Below are positions 15,356-24,850 of a stretch of 26,608 nucleotides of DNA, piece after piece. Source of the DNA: a bacterium (GTDB lineage Bacteria > RUG730 > JAAEPJ01). Within the stretch, counting starts at the first letter, position 1, and each line of letters opens with the position of its first letter. The notes below the pieces were generated by a model. That model did no database searches. It worked only from the letters and a program-made list of their open reading frames with translations, and had not been told where the DNA came from. The position numbers and the translations under genes are program-made. Location of the stretch: positions 1 through 26,608 of the forward strand of contig JAAEPJ010000522.1 of assembly GCA_024222485.1 (NCBI GenBank). Reading direction: 5' to 3'.

Positions 15356-16915
15356 ATGAGTGTAAATATCGGATATTTATTTGCGATTGTGGTTGGGATA
15401 TTTCTAGGAATTGTGATTAGGGTGTACTATGCTAAACTTAAGGCTGATTCAATAGAGAGTACGGCTAAGAAAGTGCTTGATTCTGCTTCGCAAGATGCAG
15501 AGGCACATAGAAAAGAAATATTGTTAGAGGCAAAGGAAGATGTTTTAAGGATGAAAAAAGAAGCAGAGGTCGATGCTAAAGACAGGCGTTCGGAGCTTAA
15601 GGAATATGAGAAAACTTTTGTGCTTCGTGAGAAGGATATTGCCCGAAAACAAGATACTCTCGAGGAAGAATATACTAACCTAAAAAAAGATACAGCCCTT
15701 TTTAAACAGACGGAAAGTGAGCTTGCAGAAGAAAAAAAAACGATAGTTTTTGAAAAAGGCCTCCTTAGAAAAGAAATGGAAAAGGTTGCAGGTATGAGCC
15801 AAGAAGAGGCGAAAGAAGTTTTAATTAAAGAACTTGAAGATGATGCGCAACAATCAGCTTTTTCTAGGTTGAAAAAAATTGAAGAAGAATTATATGAAAA
15901 TGCAGATAAAAAAGCGAAAAATATTATCTCTCAAGCTATTCAAAGAATGGCCTCAGACCATACAGCTGAGATAACTGTTAGCAGTGTTTCTATTCCTAAT
16001 GATGATATGAAAGGGCGGATAATCGGGCGTGAAGGGCGGAATATTAGAGCGTTTGAAGCGGCAACGGGCGTCGATGTCATTGTCGATGATACTCCAGAGA
16101 CGATTACTTTGTCATCATTTGATGGTGTTCGTCGTGAGATTGCGCGTGTTTCTCTTGAAAGGTTGATGCTCGATGGGCGGATTCATCCTGCTAGAATTGA
16201 AGAGATGGTGGCTAAAGTTAAGGGTGAAATGAATGAACATATTAAAGATGTTGGAGAACAGGCTGCTGCTGAGGTTGGGGTGCCAGGTCTGCCTACTGAG
16301 ATCATTAAACTTATTGGTCGACTAAAATATAGAACCAGTTACGGACAGAATGTTTTAAAACATTCAATTGAAGTTGCACATTTTGCAAAACTAATTGCTG
16401 CAGAAATGGGCTTAGATACAGACTTATGTTTAAGAGCAGGATTTTTACATGATATTGGCAAGGCAGTTGATCATGAAGTTGAAGGGACCCATGCTCGTAT
16501 TGGTGCAGATATTTTGAAGAAACATTATCCTAATTCTCCTCGTTTAATCAATGCTGTTGTTGCCCATCATGAGTGTTCAATTAAGCCAGAGACTCCAGAA
16601 GCGATAATTATCGCTTCATCTGATGCTATTTCTGCTGCAAGACCTGGTGCTAGGCGTGAGTCTTATGAGTTTTATATCAAACGGATGAGTCAACTGGAAG
16701 AGATTGCAAATAACTTTCAAGGTGTTGAGGATTCTTTTGCCGTTCAAGCGGGTCGAGAGGTCAGAGTGATTGTTGAACCTAAAAAAATTAAAGATGAAGA
16801 AATGTGTATGCTTTCAAAAGAAGTTGCAGCTAAGATTGAATCAGAATTGGATTATCCAGGGCAAATTAAGGTAATGGTTATCCGAGAAACAAGATCTACT
16901 GAGGTGGCAAAGTAG
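15356..16915 (+). CDS. rny: Ribonuclease Y
   Basis: RNase Y is a membrane-anchored endoribonuclease that starts mRNA decay in many bacteria lacking RNase E. The 519-residue protein has one N-terminal transmembrane helix (about 5-25). A long charged coiled coil follows to about residue 200, then a KH domain with [15 protein letters not shown] at about 219-233, and an HD domain with [11 protein letters not shown] where H365-D366 is the metal-binding pair. A C-terminal domain ends the protein. Length and order equal the Bacillus enzyme. AGGGAG precedes the ATG. ymdB follows, as in Bacillus and relatives. Confidence 0.97.
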   Translation: MSVNIGYLFAIVVGIFLGIVIRVYYAKLKADSIESTAKKVLDSASQDAEAHRKEILLEAKEDVLRMKKEAEVDAKDRRSELKEYEKTFVLREKDIARKQDTLEEEYTNLKKDTALFKQTESELAEEKKTIVFEKGLLRKEMEKVAGMSQEEAKEVLIKELEDDAQQSAFSRLKKIEEELYENADKKAKNIISQAIQRMASDHTAEITVSSVSIPNDDMKGRIIGREGRNIRAFEAATGVDVIVDDTPETITLSSFDGVRREIARVSLERLMLDGRIHPARIEEMVAKVKGEMNEHIKDVGEQAAAEVGVPGLPTEIIKLIGRLKYRTSYGQNVLKHSIEVAHFAKLIAAEMGLDTDLCLRAGFLHDIGKAVDHEVEGTHARIGADILKKHYPNSPRLINAVVAHHECSIKPETPEAIIIASSDAISAARPGARRESYEFYIKRMSQLEEIANNFQGVEDSFAVQAGREVRVIVEPKKIKDEEMCMLSKEVAAKIESELDYPGQIKVMVIRETRSTEVAK

Positions 16916-16984
16916 TTAGGTTTAATTGTTTTTTATATCGCAAATTACAATTTATAATCAGTTTAAATAACTAAGGATTATATT

Positions 16985-17773
16985 ATGAAAATATTTTTTA
17001 TTTCTGATATTATTGGTAAACCAGGTCGTCAAATTATTCAAAAAGAGCTGATAGCTTACCGTCATTTAGAGTCGCCTGACTTAGTTATTGCTAATGCAGA
17101 AAATGCCGCAGATGGTAAAGGTCTTACTCCACTTGTAGCGAATGAGCTTTTTTTAGCAGGTGTGGATCTTATAACTTTGGGAAATCATACTTGGGCGAAA
17201 AAAGAAATAAAACAGATTATCTCTGATAAGCGTGTGATTCGACCACTGAATTATCCTCCTAATACTCCTGGGCAGGGTTATGGACTTGCTATCACTAAGA
17301 GAGGCTTGCATATTGCTGTTATTAATCTTATAGGTCGTGTTTTTATGCAAGCTCTTGATTGTCCTTTTCATGCGATTGATAGAATTTTGCCAGAAATTAA
17401 GGAAGATATTGTGATTGTGGATGTTCATGCTGAGGCTACTTCAGAAAAAATGGCTCTTGCTTGGTACCTAGATGGACGAGTTTCTGCTGTTATTGGGACT
17501 CATACACATGTACAGACAGCTGATGAAAAAATTTTGCCAAGAGGAACTGCTTATATTACGGATGCTGGTATGACGGGGCCGGCAGATTCTGTGCTTGGAG
17601 TTAAAAAAGAGATAATAATTGAAAAATTTTTAACACAACTTCCTAAAAAACATGAGATTGCTAACACTAAAGTTGTTTTAGAGGGTGTAATTGTCGAAAT
17701 TGATGATGTTACGTATAAAGCAAAATCAATAAAAAGAGTTCAGTTGGGAGATGGCTTTAAAAATGACTGCTAA
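16985..17773 (+). CDS. ymdB: YmdB-family metallophosphoesterase
   Basis: This 262-residue cytoplasmic phosphodiesterase belongs to the TIGR00282/YmdB family. The Bacillus member hydrolyses 2',3'-cyclic nucleotides and affects biofilm and motility choice. The metal-binding motifs are all visible: MKIFFISDIIGKPGR, NAENAADGKGLTP, LGNHTWAKKE, VIVDVHAEATSEKMALAW, and AVIGTHTHVQTADEKILP with the GTAYITDAGMTGP end. It lies 69 bases after rny, a widely conserved pair. It overlaps folD by 11 bases. With a c-di-GMP synthase nearby it adds to a nucleotide-signalling flavour, although no direct link is shown. Confidence 0.93.
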   Translation: MKIFFISDIIGKPGRQIIQKELIAYRHLESPDLVIANAENAADGKGLTPLVANELFLAGVDLITLGNHTWAKKEIKQIISDKRVIRPLNYPPNTPGQGYGLAITKRGLHIAVINLIGRVFMQALDCPFHAIDRILPEIKEDIVIVDVHAEATSEKMALAWYLDGRVSAVIGTHTHVQTADEKILPRGTAYITDAGMTGPADSVLGVKKEIIIEKFLTQLPKKHEIANTKVVLEGVIVEIDDVTYKAKSIKRVQLGDGFKNDC

Positions 17774-18611
17774 AATAATTTATGGAAAAGAAGTTGCTAA
17801 TAAAATTAAAGAAGAGGTTAAGAGTAAGGTTTTGATGCTTGAAAAAAAACCAGCTTTAACAGTTATTTTAGTGGGAGAAAATGCTGCATCTAAGGTGTAT
17901 GTAAATAATAAACATAAAATGTGTAAGAAGCTTGGGATTAAAAGTGATATTGTTGTTTTGCCTGAAGACACGACACAAGCTTTTCTTTTAGATTTGATAA
18001 AAAAACTTAATAATGATAAAAATATTTCTGGAATTTTAGTCCAACTACCTCTACCAAAACATATTGCAGAAGAAGCAGTTATTAATACTGTTCACCCATT
18101 GAAAGATGTGGATTGTTTCCATCCAGAAAATATTGGACTGATGTTTGCAGGCCAGCCTAGATTTTTGCCTTGTACACCAGCGGGTGTCATGGAGATCCTG
18201 AAATTTACTGGGGTTAACCTTTCTGGGATGAATGCTGTTATCATTGGCAGGAGTAATATTGTGGGGAAGCCACAGGCTATATTGCTTTTAGAAAAGCATG
18301 CAACAGTCACCATTGTTCATTCAAGAACAAAAAATATTGCATCAATTGTTAAAAATGCTGATCTTCTGGTCTCTGCTGTTGGAATTAAGCATTTTGTAAG
18401 GGCTGAGATGGTTAAAGAAGGTGTTATTGTTATAGATGTGGGAATTAATCGTATTAAAGAGAAACTTTATGGAGATGTGGATTTTGATGAGGTAGTTAAA
18501 AAAGCCTCCTATCTTACACCTGTTCCCGGTGGAGTTGGAGTCATGACGATTGCTGTTTTGATGCAAAATACATTAAAGGCTTATGAGCTACAACAAACTC
18601 ATAATATTTAG
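17763..18611 (+). CDS. folD: Bifunctional methylenetetrahydrofolate dehydrogenase / methenyltetrahydrofolate cyclohydrolase
   Basis: FolD interconverts 5,10-methylene-THF, 5,10-methenyl-THF and 10-formyl-THF with NADP(H). The 283-residue protein shows the catalytic Y46-V-N-N-K50 motif, GILVQLPLPKHI, the substrate/cofactor segment IIGRSNIVGKP, and the closing PVPGGVGVMTIAVLMQNT. Length equals typical FolD. The ATG at 17763 was chosen over 17751 because family members begin MTAKII-like and because GGGAG (17746-17750) abuts 17751 too closely. It overlaps ymdB by 11 bases. It supplies the 10-formyl-THF that PurU would hydrolyse and the methylene-THF upstream of the MetE methyl donor. Confidence 0.97.
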   Translation: MTAKIIYGKEVANKIKEEVKSKVLMLEKKPALTVILVGENAASKVYVNNKHKMCKKLGIKSDIVVLPEDTTQAFLLDLIKKLNNDKNISGILVQLPLPKHIAEEAVINTVHPLKDVDCFHPENIGLMFAGQPRFLPCTPAGVMEILKFTGVNLSGMNAVIIGRSNIVGKPQAILLLEKHATVTIVHSRTKNIASIVKNADLLVSAVGIKHFVRAEMVKEGVIVIDVGINRIKEKLYGDVDFDEVVKKASYLTPVPGGVGVMTIAVLMQNTLKAYELQQTHNI

Positions 18612-18647
18612 TCTTGATCTCTATAATCTAAAGAGAATAATATCTAA

Positions 18648-19766
18648 ATGAAAAAAATTGTAACTATAATTACTAAACTTGAGTTTGGTGGTGCACAAAA
18701 AATTGCTCTTTATTCTGCTAATAACTTAGGGAAAGGTTTTGAATCTTATTTTATTTCAGGTGAAATTGGTATTTTAGATAAAGATAAAAAGAAAAAATAT
18801 TCTAATATTAAACAGTTTTTTAATATTAGACAAATGCATCGAGAAATAAAGATATTGGACGATTTAAGATCATTCATTGCACTCATTATTCTTCTAAAAA
18901 AAATTAAACCAGCAGTCGTTCATACGCATTCTCCCAAGGCAGGGCTTATCGCCCGTTGGGCGGCTTTTTTTGCTGGAGTACCCAAGATTGTACATACACA
19001 TCACGGCTTTGGTTTGGCTTTAACTTTATCTCGCAAGCTTCAATTTTTTTATTTTTTATTAGAAAAAATGAATACATTAATCACTGATCAACTTATTTTT
19101 GTATCTGAAGGGAACTTTAATTATGCAATTAAAAACAAGATTGCAAACAAAAAAAAATCCGTGATTATTCATTGTGGGATTGACCTTGAAGCTTATGGCA
19201 AGAAAAATACGAAAAAAATAAAGACTAAAGGTCCTGTGACAATAGGGGTTATCGCTTGTTTTAAGAAAGTTAAAGCGCCCTTAGATATCGTGCGTGTTGC
19301 TGCTTGTATGAAGCAGATGAATACTGAATTTGTAATTATTGGTGATGGAGAATTGCGTGCTGAAATTGAGGAAGAAGTTATTAAGCTTGGTGTTTCTGAT
19401 AAAATTAAACTATTAGGTTGGCAAGATAATATCCCTGAGATTTTGGAAACTTTTAATATTTTTCTTTTGACTTCTTTAAGTGAGGGGCTGCCTCTTGCAC
19501 TGCTAGAAGCGATGGCTAGTTCTCTTCCTATTGTTGCTACTAATATTCAAGGGATTAGAGATCTCATTATTTCTAATGAAAATGGTTTTCTTGTAGAGCC
19601 ACATGATATATCAGGTTTTGTTGAAAAAATTACCTTGTTGCTTAATAATCAACATTTACAGGAAAAATTTATTAAAAATAGTTTAGCTATTTTAACGGAC
19701 AAATTTGATCAACGCAGAATGGTTAGGAAAGTTTTGCAGGTATATCAAGGAGGCAATAATGTTTAA
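18648..19766 (+). CDS. GT4-family glycosyltransferase
   Basis: The 372-residue protein has the GT-B fold of family 4. The N-terminal domain includes the glycine-rich EFGGAQKIALYSANNL donor-side loop, followed by VVHTHSPKAGLIARWAAFF and HTHHGFG. The C-terminal Glycos_transf_1 domain has VIIGDGELRAEIEE, IKLLGWQDNIPEIL and the E-x7-E motif in SEGLPLALLEAMAS. It probably builds a surface glycan; the sugar is unknown. It starts 36 bases after folD and overlaps the DUF4139 gene by 8 bases, so it may be part of one long transcript reaching from rny. An AAAGAGA 11-17 bases before the ATG is a weak ribosome-binding site. Confidence 0.92.
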   Translation: MKKIVTIITKLEFGGAQKIALYSANNLGKGFESYFISGEIGILDKDKKKKYSNIKQFFNIRQMHREIKILDDLRSFIALIILLKKIKPAVVHTHSPKAGLIARWAAFFAGVPKIVHTHHGFGLALTLSRKLQFFYFLLEKMNTLITDQLIFVSEGNFNYAIKNKIANKKKSVIIHCGIDLEAYGKKNTKKIKTKGPVTIGVIACFKKVKAPLDIVRVAACMKQMNTEFVIIGDGELRAEIEEEVIKLGVSDKIKLLGWQDNIPEILETFNIFLLTSLSEGLPLALLEAMASSLPIVATNIQGIRDLIISNENGFLVEPHDISGFVEKITLLLNNQHLQEKFIKNSLAILTDKFDQRRMVRKVLQVYQGGNNV

Positions 19767-21018
19767 AAAAATATCTTTTATTTTAATATTAACCAACTTT
19801 TTTTTTCTTCCCTCTCTCTGTGCGACTAAACTTTTAGTTTATACGAATAACCTTGCTATGGTGAATGAAAGCTATGAGATTGAGCCAAGAGAGGAGGTTG
19901 AGATAACGAACCTTCCCGCATATCTTTTACCGGAAACAGTGTTTGTACAAAACCTTGAAATACTTGAACAAGAATTCCTTTATGATCTGATGGATGTCTC
20001 TAGCTTGACAAAAAAATTTGAAGGGAAGAAAGTTACTCTCAATCATGAAGATGAATTCTCAGAAGTAATTTTACTCAAACAGAGTTATAAGGATCGTATT
20101 TTCCTTTTAAATAATAGTCTTTATCTTAATATGCCTGGACAGTTAATTTTGGATGCTGCTCAGGCTGTTAAAACGCCCACCTTAAAATGGCGCGTAGAGC
20201 CCTTTAAAAAAACAAAAACTATCGAGTTAGAATATTTAACAGAGAATATTAGCTATAATGTCTCGTATTTATTAAACCTAGGCAAAGAGAATATTTTATC
20301 AAGCTGGTTAAATATTACGAATCATTGTGGGCGTGATTTTGAAAATATAGACCTCTTAATCTTTTTAGGGGATGTGAATTTTTTAGGAAAGGGGTATCGT
20401 CAGTCTTCTGGCATGCAGGTTAAATCTTTGGCTGCCTCAGGTGTAACGAGCATAAGCTCAAAGGTTGGCAAATATAGTATTTATCAAGTCCCTTTTCGAA
20501 CAACACTTAATAATAACTCTACAAAAAATATTACCTTTATCAAACTCCTAGATTTGTTAGTTAATGAAAAAATAGAGATTCATGCCTTACAAGAAAAAAA
20601 CTACGCTATCACTAAGATGGAGTTTCTAAACTCTACAGATTATGAACTTGCTAAAGGTCGAGTTAAGGTCTATAAAAATGATGTTTTTATAGGGGAAAAC
20701 TTTTTACCTTATACTTCTAAAAATGAAAAAGTTTCTTTAGAAACGGGAAAGTTGTTTAATGTATATGCTACTAAAAAACAGCTAGAATATAGAAATATTA
20801 ATAAAGAAACTACGGAACAGACATTTGAAATTAAAGTTAATAATTTTTCTGAAAAAACAGTAGAGCTAGATTTAATTGAAAACTTATCAGGCGACTGGAA
20901 AATTTTAAAGTCAAATACTAAATATTTAAAAGAAAGTACAAGTAAGCTAAAATTTGCTTTGCACCTTAAAGCTAGTGAAGAGTTATTGCTTAAATATACT
21001 ATAAGGATAAAGCACTAG
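19759..21018 (+). CDS. Secreted DUF4139-domain protein
   Basis: The 419-residue protein has a signal peptide (MFKKISFILILTNFFFLPSLCA, cleavage likely after residue 22). Most of the rest matches the DUF4139 type of beta-rich envelope protein: SYNVSYLLNLG, LNITNHCGRDFENIDLLIFLGDVN and the KYSIYQVPFRTTLNNNS block. Its function is not known to me. The start at 19759 is chosen over a longer frame from 19705, because AAGGAGG (19747-19753) is 5 bases away and the signal peptide begins there. It overlaps the GT4 gene by 8 bases. The next gene starts right after its stop codon, so it is co-translated with the subtilase and may work with it outside the cell. Confidence 0.82.
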   Translation: MFKKISFILILTNFFFLPSLCATKLLVYTNNLAMVNESYEIEPREEVEITNLPAYLLPETVFVQNLEILEQEFLYDLMDVSSLTKKFEGKKVTLNHEDEFSEVILLKQSYKDRIFLLNNSLYLNMPGQLILDAAQAVKTPTLKWRVEPFKKTKTIELEYLTENISYNVSYLLNLGKENILSSWLNITNHCGRDFENIDLLIFLGDVNFLGKGYRQSSGMQVKSLAASGVTSISSKVGKYSIYQVPFRTTLNNNSTKNITFIKLLDLLVNEKIEIHALQEKNYAITKMEFLNSTDYELAKGRVKVYKNDVFIGENFLPYTSKNEKVSLETGKLFNVYATKKQLEYRNINKETTEQTFEIKVNNFSEKTVELDLIENLSGDWKILKSNTKYLKESTSKLKFALHLKASEELLLKYTIRIKH

Positions 21019-23634
21019 ATGAAAAAACAAATACTCTCAATATTTTTATTTTTTTTATTGTTACTTGTCTGTACTAATATTATTTTTGCTGCAGAAAATA
21101 CTTCTTATCAAAAAGGTGTCTTAATTGTTAAGTTTAAAGAAGACTCTTCTTTAGTAAGCCCTATGTCCGTTGGTTCTAGTAAACCAAGGATTGATAAGTT
21201 GCTGGATAAACATACAGCAAAAATTGAAAAATTTAAGATTAAATCAAAAAAACAGCTGTTTTCTCAAGCTAATTTCTCTAAAATGAATAAAAATCCTAGC
21301 ACAGGAACTTTAGCCACATCAGCTAGAACGGAGGCTTTTTATAAACATGGACTTGAGCGTATTTATAAGGTTGAATTTGATGATAGCCAAGATCCTTTAG
21401 CGTTAGCTCAAATTTTAAAAGATGAGCTTGATATTGAATATATTACTCCCGCTCCTGTTTTTAAACCTCTGGCAACAGTACCGAATGACCCTAAATTTAA
21501 TGATCAGTGGTATTTATCCGCTTCTTTTAGCGGGGATATTAATATTAAAAAAGCTTGGGATCTAACAACAGGTGCAGCGAATGTTGTTGTTGCTGTTATT
21601 GATACTGCGTTCCGAACTTCGCATGAGGATTTAGAATCCAACTTTGACTTAACTTCTGATTATGATTTTGCTGATCATGATTCTAATGTTTTTCCTGATA
21701 ATATAGTTTATCAAGAACATGGGACACAGGTTGCTAGTGCCCTTGGTGCTGTTGGGAATAATGCTAAAGGTATTGCTGGAGCCGCTTGGAATGTTAAGCT
21801 AATGCCGCTTAAATGTGCGGAGGCAGGTGATCCTGAGGCTTGGCTTATTAATACTGGAGAGGCGATTATGCATGCAGTGGATAATGGTGCTAAGATTATT
21901 AATATGAGCTTTGGGGCTTATGAGTCAGCTTGGGAGTTATATATTGCAGATACTTGTGCCTATGCTTATGCTTCAGGTGTCACCTTGGTTGCAGCGAGCG
22001 GGAATGCAAATGAGAGTCCTATCGCTTACCCTGCTAGGTTAGATACGGTGATCGCAGTCTCTGCTACTGGAGTAGGAAATGTAAAGACAGATTTTTCGGA
22101 TTATGGTCTTAATGTGGATGTTTCAGCTCCTGGTATTAATATTTCTGTAGCAGATTCAGGGACGGATGAGGATTATTATAGCACCGCCTTAGGGACTTCA
22201 TTTTCAGCTCCTCTCGTTTCTGGTGTTTGCGCTCTTATGTTATCAGTGAACTCCTCATTGACTCCTTTAGAGATAGAGACTATTTTAGAGGATAATGCAG
22301 TATTAGTGTCTGATTATGGGATGGGCAGCGGTGTCGTTGATGCTTATGAGTCTGTTAAAGCAGCAATTTTAATGAATGAACCGATGAATATTGAGATTGA
22401 TAGTACAAATTTTTCTTTTGATAGTGGGCTTCAAGCAAGCTGGGATAGACCTACTGGGATTAGTTCTAACTGTGAATATTTTTATCAGCTTGCAACTCGG
22501 GATGATGATAGTTTTGAGCTTTTGACTTCAAGTTGGGAAAGCTTGGGGACAACGACCTCTTGCTTTATAACAGGTTTATCATTTTCAGAGAATATGGATG
22601 TTTATATTTTAATCAAAGCAAAGGATGCAGAGGGTAACGAGTCGGTTATGATATCACGTGAAAGCTCCACATATATATTGGTCCCTGCTTATGTAAAAAT
22701 AGACGAAGAAGATGAGGCGTCGCTTTTAGTTCCTAATTCAACAACAAGTGTGCATTTAAAAATTAGTTTGACCCAACCAGAGATTACCACAATTCCTATT
22801 TTAGAATATAGTTTTCCTTTTGAAAGTAGTCGACAGGTGTTGACTTTAACTAATAGAGGAAATAATGAGTTCCAAGGAGACTTATTTGTCCCTGCTGATA
22901 CAAGCTCAGGTTTCATTAAATTTTATTTGGATGATTTAACTTATACAATGATAGACTCTAGTTCTACACTGTCTGTTATTGCTTCTTCTCACCATAACCT
23001 TCTGCCTGTTGGGGAGAGCTTGACTACAGATTTTGTGGAAGTAGCCGAAGGTATATTTGATGAAAAGGTTATGGTTTTAGTTACAGATGCCACGGTGGGG
23101 AAAGATTTTAGGATCCTAGACCATAATAATGAAGAAATTACAAGTTTTTCTGGTGGTATTAAGATAAAAGTGCCATATGAGGATGTTTCTATAACCGGTA
23201 TTTCTGAAGATGGACTTGATCTTTATTACTTAAATGGTGATGTTTGGCAAAAAGTTGACGCTATTCGTGATGAAGAAAATGATATTTTTTCTGCAACTGT
23301 TACCCATTTTTCTGTCTATGCTGTTTTACAAACATTGGCAAATTTAAAGGATGTAATTGTCTATCCCAATCCTTGTTATTTTGCTGATTTTCAAGTCCTA
23401 AAAATTGAGGGTATACCCCTAGACGTTTCTGATGTATTGGTTAAGATTTATGATATTTCTGGTCGTTTGATAAGAGAATTAGATGATACAGAATTAGAAG
23501 CGAATACAGGTGGGGCGAACTTTGTTTGGGATGGTCGTGATAAGCTTGGGAATGAAGTAGCGAGTGGTGTTTACCTTTTTTTAATTCAAAGCTCTCAAGA
23601 TAAAAGAATTGAAAAGGTCGCAATTCTGTGGTAA
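21019..23634 (+). CDS. Secreted subtilisin-like serine protease (S8) with FlgD-like C-terminal module
   Basis: The 871-residue extracellular protease has a signal peptide (residues 1-25). An N-terminal prodomain follows (about 30-150, YQKGVLIVKFKEDS to IEYITPAPVF). The peptidase S8 domain has D195 (VAVIDTAFRTSHEDL), H234 (QEHGTQVASALG) and S394 (GTSFSAPLVSG), a complete triad. Residues about 455-560 look like a fibronectin-type domain, and about 640-770 is another beta-rich region. Residues 779-871 form a FlgD-Ig/type A sorting-like module (VYPNPCYF, VKIYDISGRLIRE, FVWDGRDKLGNEVASGVYLF). That C-terminus is usual in Bacteroidetes type IX export and in several candidate phyla. The ATG follows the DUF4139 stop codon directly. 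Substrate unknown. Confidence 0.9.
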   Translation: MKKQILSIFLFFLLLLVCTNIIFAAENTSYQKGVLIVKFKEDSSLVSPMSVGSSKPRIDKLLDKHTAKIEKFKIKSKKQLFSQANFSKMNKNPSTGTLATSARTEAFYKHGLERIYKVEFDDSQDPLALAQILKDELDIEYITPAPVFKPLATVPNDPKFNDQWYLSASFSGDINIKKAWDLTTGAANVVVAVIDTAFRTSHEDLESNFDLTSDYDFADHDSNVFPDNIVYQEHGTQVASALGAVGNNAKGIAGAAWNVKLMPLKCAEAGDPEAWLINTGEAIMHAVDNGAKIINMSFGAYESAWELYIADTCAYAYASGVTLVAASGNANESPIAYPARLDTVIAVSATGVGNVKTDFSDYGLNVDVSAPGINISVADSGTDEDYYSTALGTSFSAPLVSGVCALMLSVNSSLTPLEIETILEDNAVLVSDYGMGSGVVDAYESVKAAILMNEPMNIEIDSTNFSFDSGLQASWDRPTGISSNCEYFYQLATRDDDSFELLTSSWESLGTTTSCFITGLSFSENMDVYILIKAKDAEGNESVMISRESSTYILVPAYVKIDEEDEASLLVPNSTTSVHLKISLTQPEITTIPILEYSFPFESSRQVLTLTNRGNNEFQGDLFVPADTSSGFIKFYLDDLTYTMIDSSSTLSVIASSHHNLLPVGESLTTDFVEVAEGIFDEKVMVLVTDATVGKDFRILDHNNEEITSFSGGIKIKVPYEDVSITGISEDGLDLYYLNGDVWQKVDAIRDEENDIFSATVTHFSVYAVLQTLANLKDVIVYPNPCYFADFQVLKIEGIPLDVSDVLVKIYDISGRLIRELDDTELEANTGGANFVWDGRDKLGNEVASGVYLFLIQSSQDKRIEKVAILW

Positions 23635-23682
23635 GTAGTTGTTAAATTTGATTGAGAATAAATTACTATAAAGGAAAAGTAG

Positions 23683-24684
23683 ATGCAACAAACAATTAGT
23701 ATTGTTGATAATTTTAAAAATTCATTACAACAAAAAACAAATACTTTTATCACTGAAGAAATATCAGAGGCTATTTATGCGCTTTATTTTGATGTTGAGG
23801 AATGTTTTCATCTTAATAAAGATAAATTGGCTGAACTTATGTTAAATTTTTTTAATAATCAAAAATTTGAGGAAATTGAAACTGTTTTTTTAGATTATAT
23901 TAGAATGATAACACTGCCAGACAATATTTTATCTGAGTATTATTTTAAGTTCGCCAAGTTTCAAGAAATTCTTATGGACACGGATAAAGCGTTCCATTAC
24001 TATCATTTAGCTTTTAAAAAGAATGAGTGCCATGATTTTAAGTTTATTGATGGTTTGATTTCTATCTTAGTTCAGAGAAATGATCTAAAGAAAGCAGAAA
24101 GTATTTTGGCTGACTATATTTCTGCCTTACAAAAAGGTTCAGATAAACTATTGTTTTTTGATTCAATGATTTTACTGTATTTAAATAATAAAGAACTTGC
24201 CAAAGCTATGAAGTTAACTGAAGAACTAATGGAATTTCAAGATGCTAAATCTTTGGAATATGCTCACCTTTTACGGGTCAAAGGTGAGATATTGCTTGAG
24301 ATGAAAGAGTTCATCAGTGCTAAAGCATTATTTGAGAAAACACTAGAAATTGTTCAAGATGCTGAAGATATTCAAGATATCAAATTAATTGTTTATTCCC
24401 ACTTAAGTTTTATTGCTAAAATGTTTCAAGATTTTCAACAGGCACTTGGTTATAATGATCAGCAGATTAAAATTTTAGGTGATGATATTTTTGCGGATTT
24501 AGATGTTGAGCGTTTAATTGAGTTGCTTTGGGATAATGCGCGGATTTTTGAAAGTTTAGGGGATAAAGATCAAGCAAAAGATACTTTAAATGAAGCGATT
24601 AATCTTTTAGATGATCACCCCGTTAATGATACAGTGAAGTCATACCTTATAGAAGATTTCGCTCGTTTATCAAAGACTGTTTGA
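23683..24684 (+). CDS. TPR-repeat protein
   Basis: This 333-residue protein is all alpha-helical by composition, with several TPR-like pairs between residues about 85 and 325 (for example YYFKFAKFQEILMDTDKAFHYYHLAF, and LRVKGEILLEMKEFISAKALFEKTLEI). No signal peptide or enzyme motif is seen, so it is probably a cytoplasmic scaffold or adaptor. AAAGGAAAAG precedes the ATG and the subtilase gene ends 48 bases before, so it is likely in the same transcript. I cannot name a function. The following 166 bases (24685-24850) hold no gene and no clear terminator. Confidence 0.75.
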   Translation: MQQTISIVDNFKNSLQQKTNTFITEEISEAIYALYFDVEECFHLNKDKLAELMLNFFNNQKFEEIETVFLDYIRMITLPDNILSEYYFKFAKFQEILMDTDKAFHYYHLAFKKNECHDFKFIDGLISILVQRNDLKKAESILADYISALQKGSDKLLFFDSMILLYLNNKELAKAMKLTEELMEFQDAKSLEYAHLLRVKGEILLEMKEFISAKALFEKTLEIVQDAEDIQDIKLIVYSHLSFIAKMFQDFQQALGYNDQQIKILGDDIFADLDVERLIELLWDNARIFESLGDKDQAKDTLNEAINLLDDHPVNDTVKSYLIEDFARLSKTV

Positions 24685-24850
24685 TTTTGCCGGAAACTTT
24701 CAAGGTTCTGAGCAGGATAATTTAAGTAGTCCGTTCATTTTTTAGCTTCAATATTATACCAATAACTCTATTTTCCCCCGTATCGATAATTTAAAGTCAT
24801 AATCAAAACTTGGGTTAATTTTACATTATACTATTTAAGGAGAATTAAAT

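Noticed and set aside
19705-19758. N-terminal extension of the DUF4139 protein starting at 19705
   Set aside because: It would hide the signal peptide inside the protein and overlap the GT4 gene further. The ATG at 19759 has an AAGGAGG at ideal spacing.
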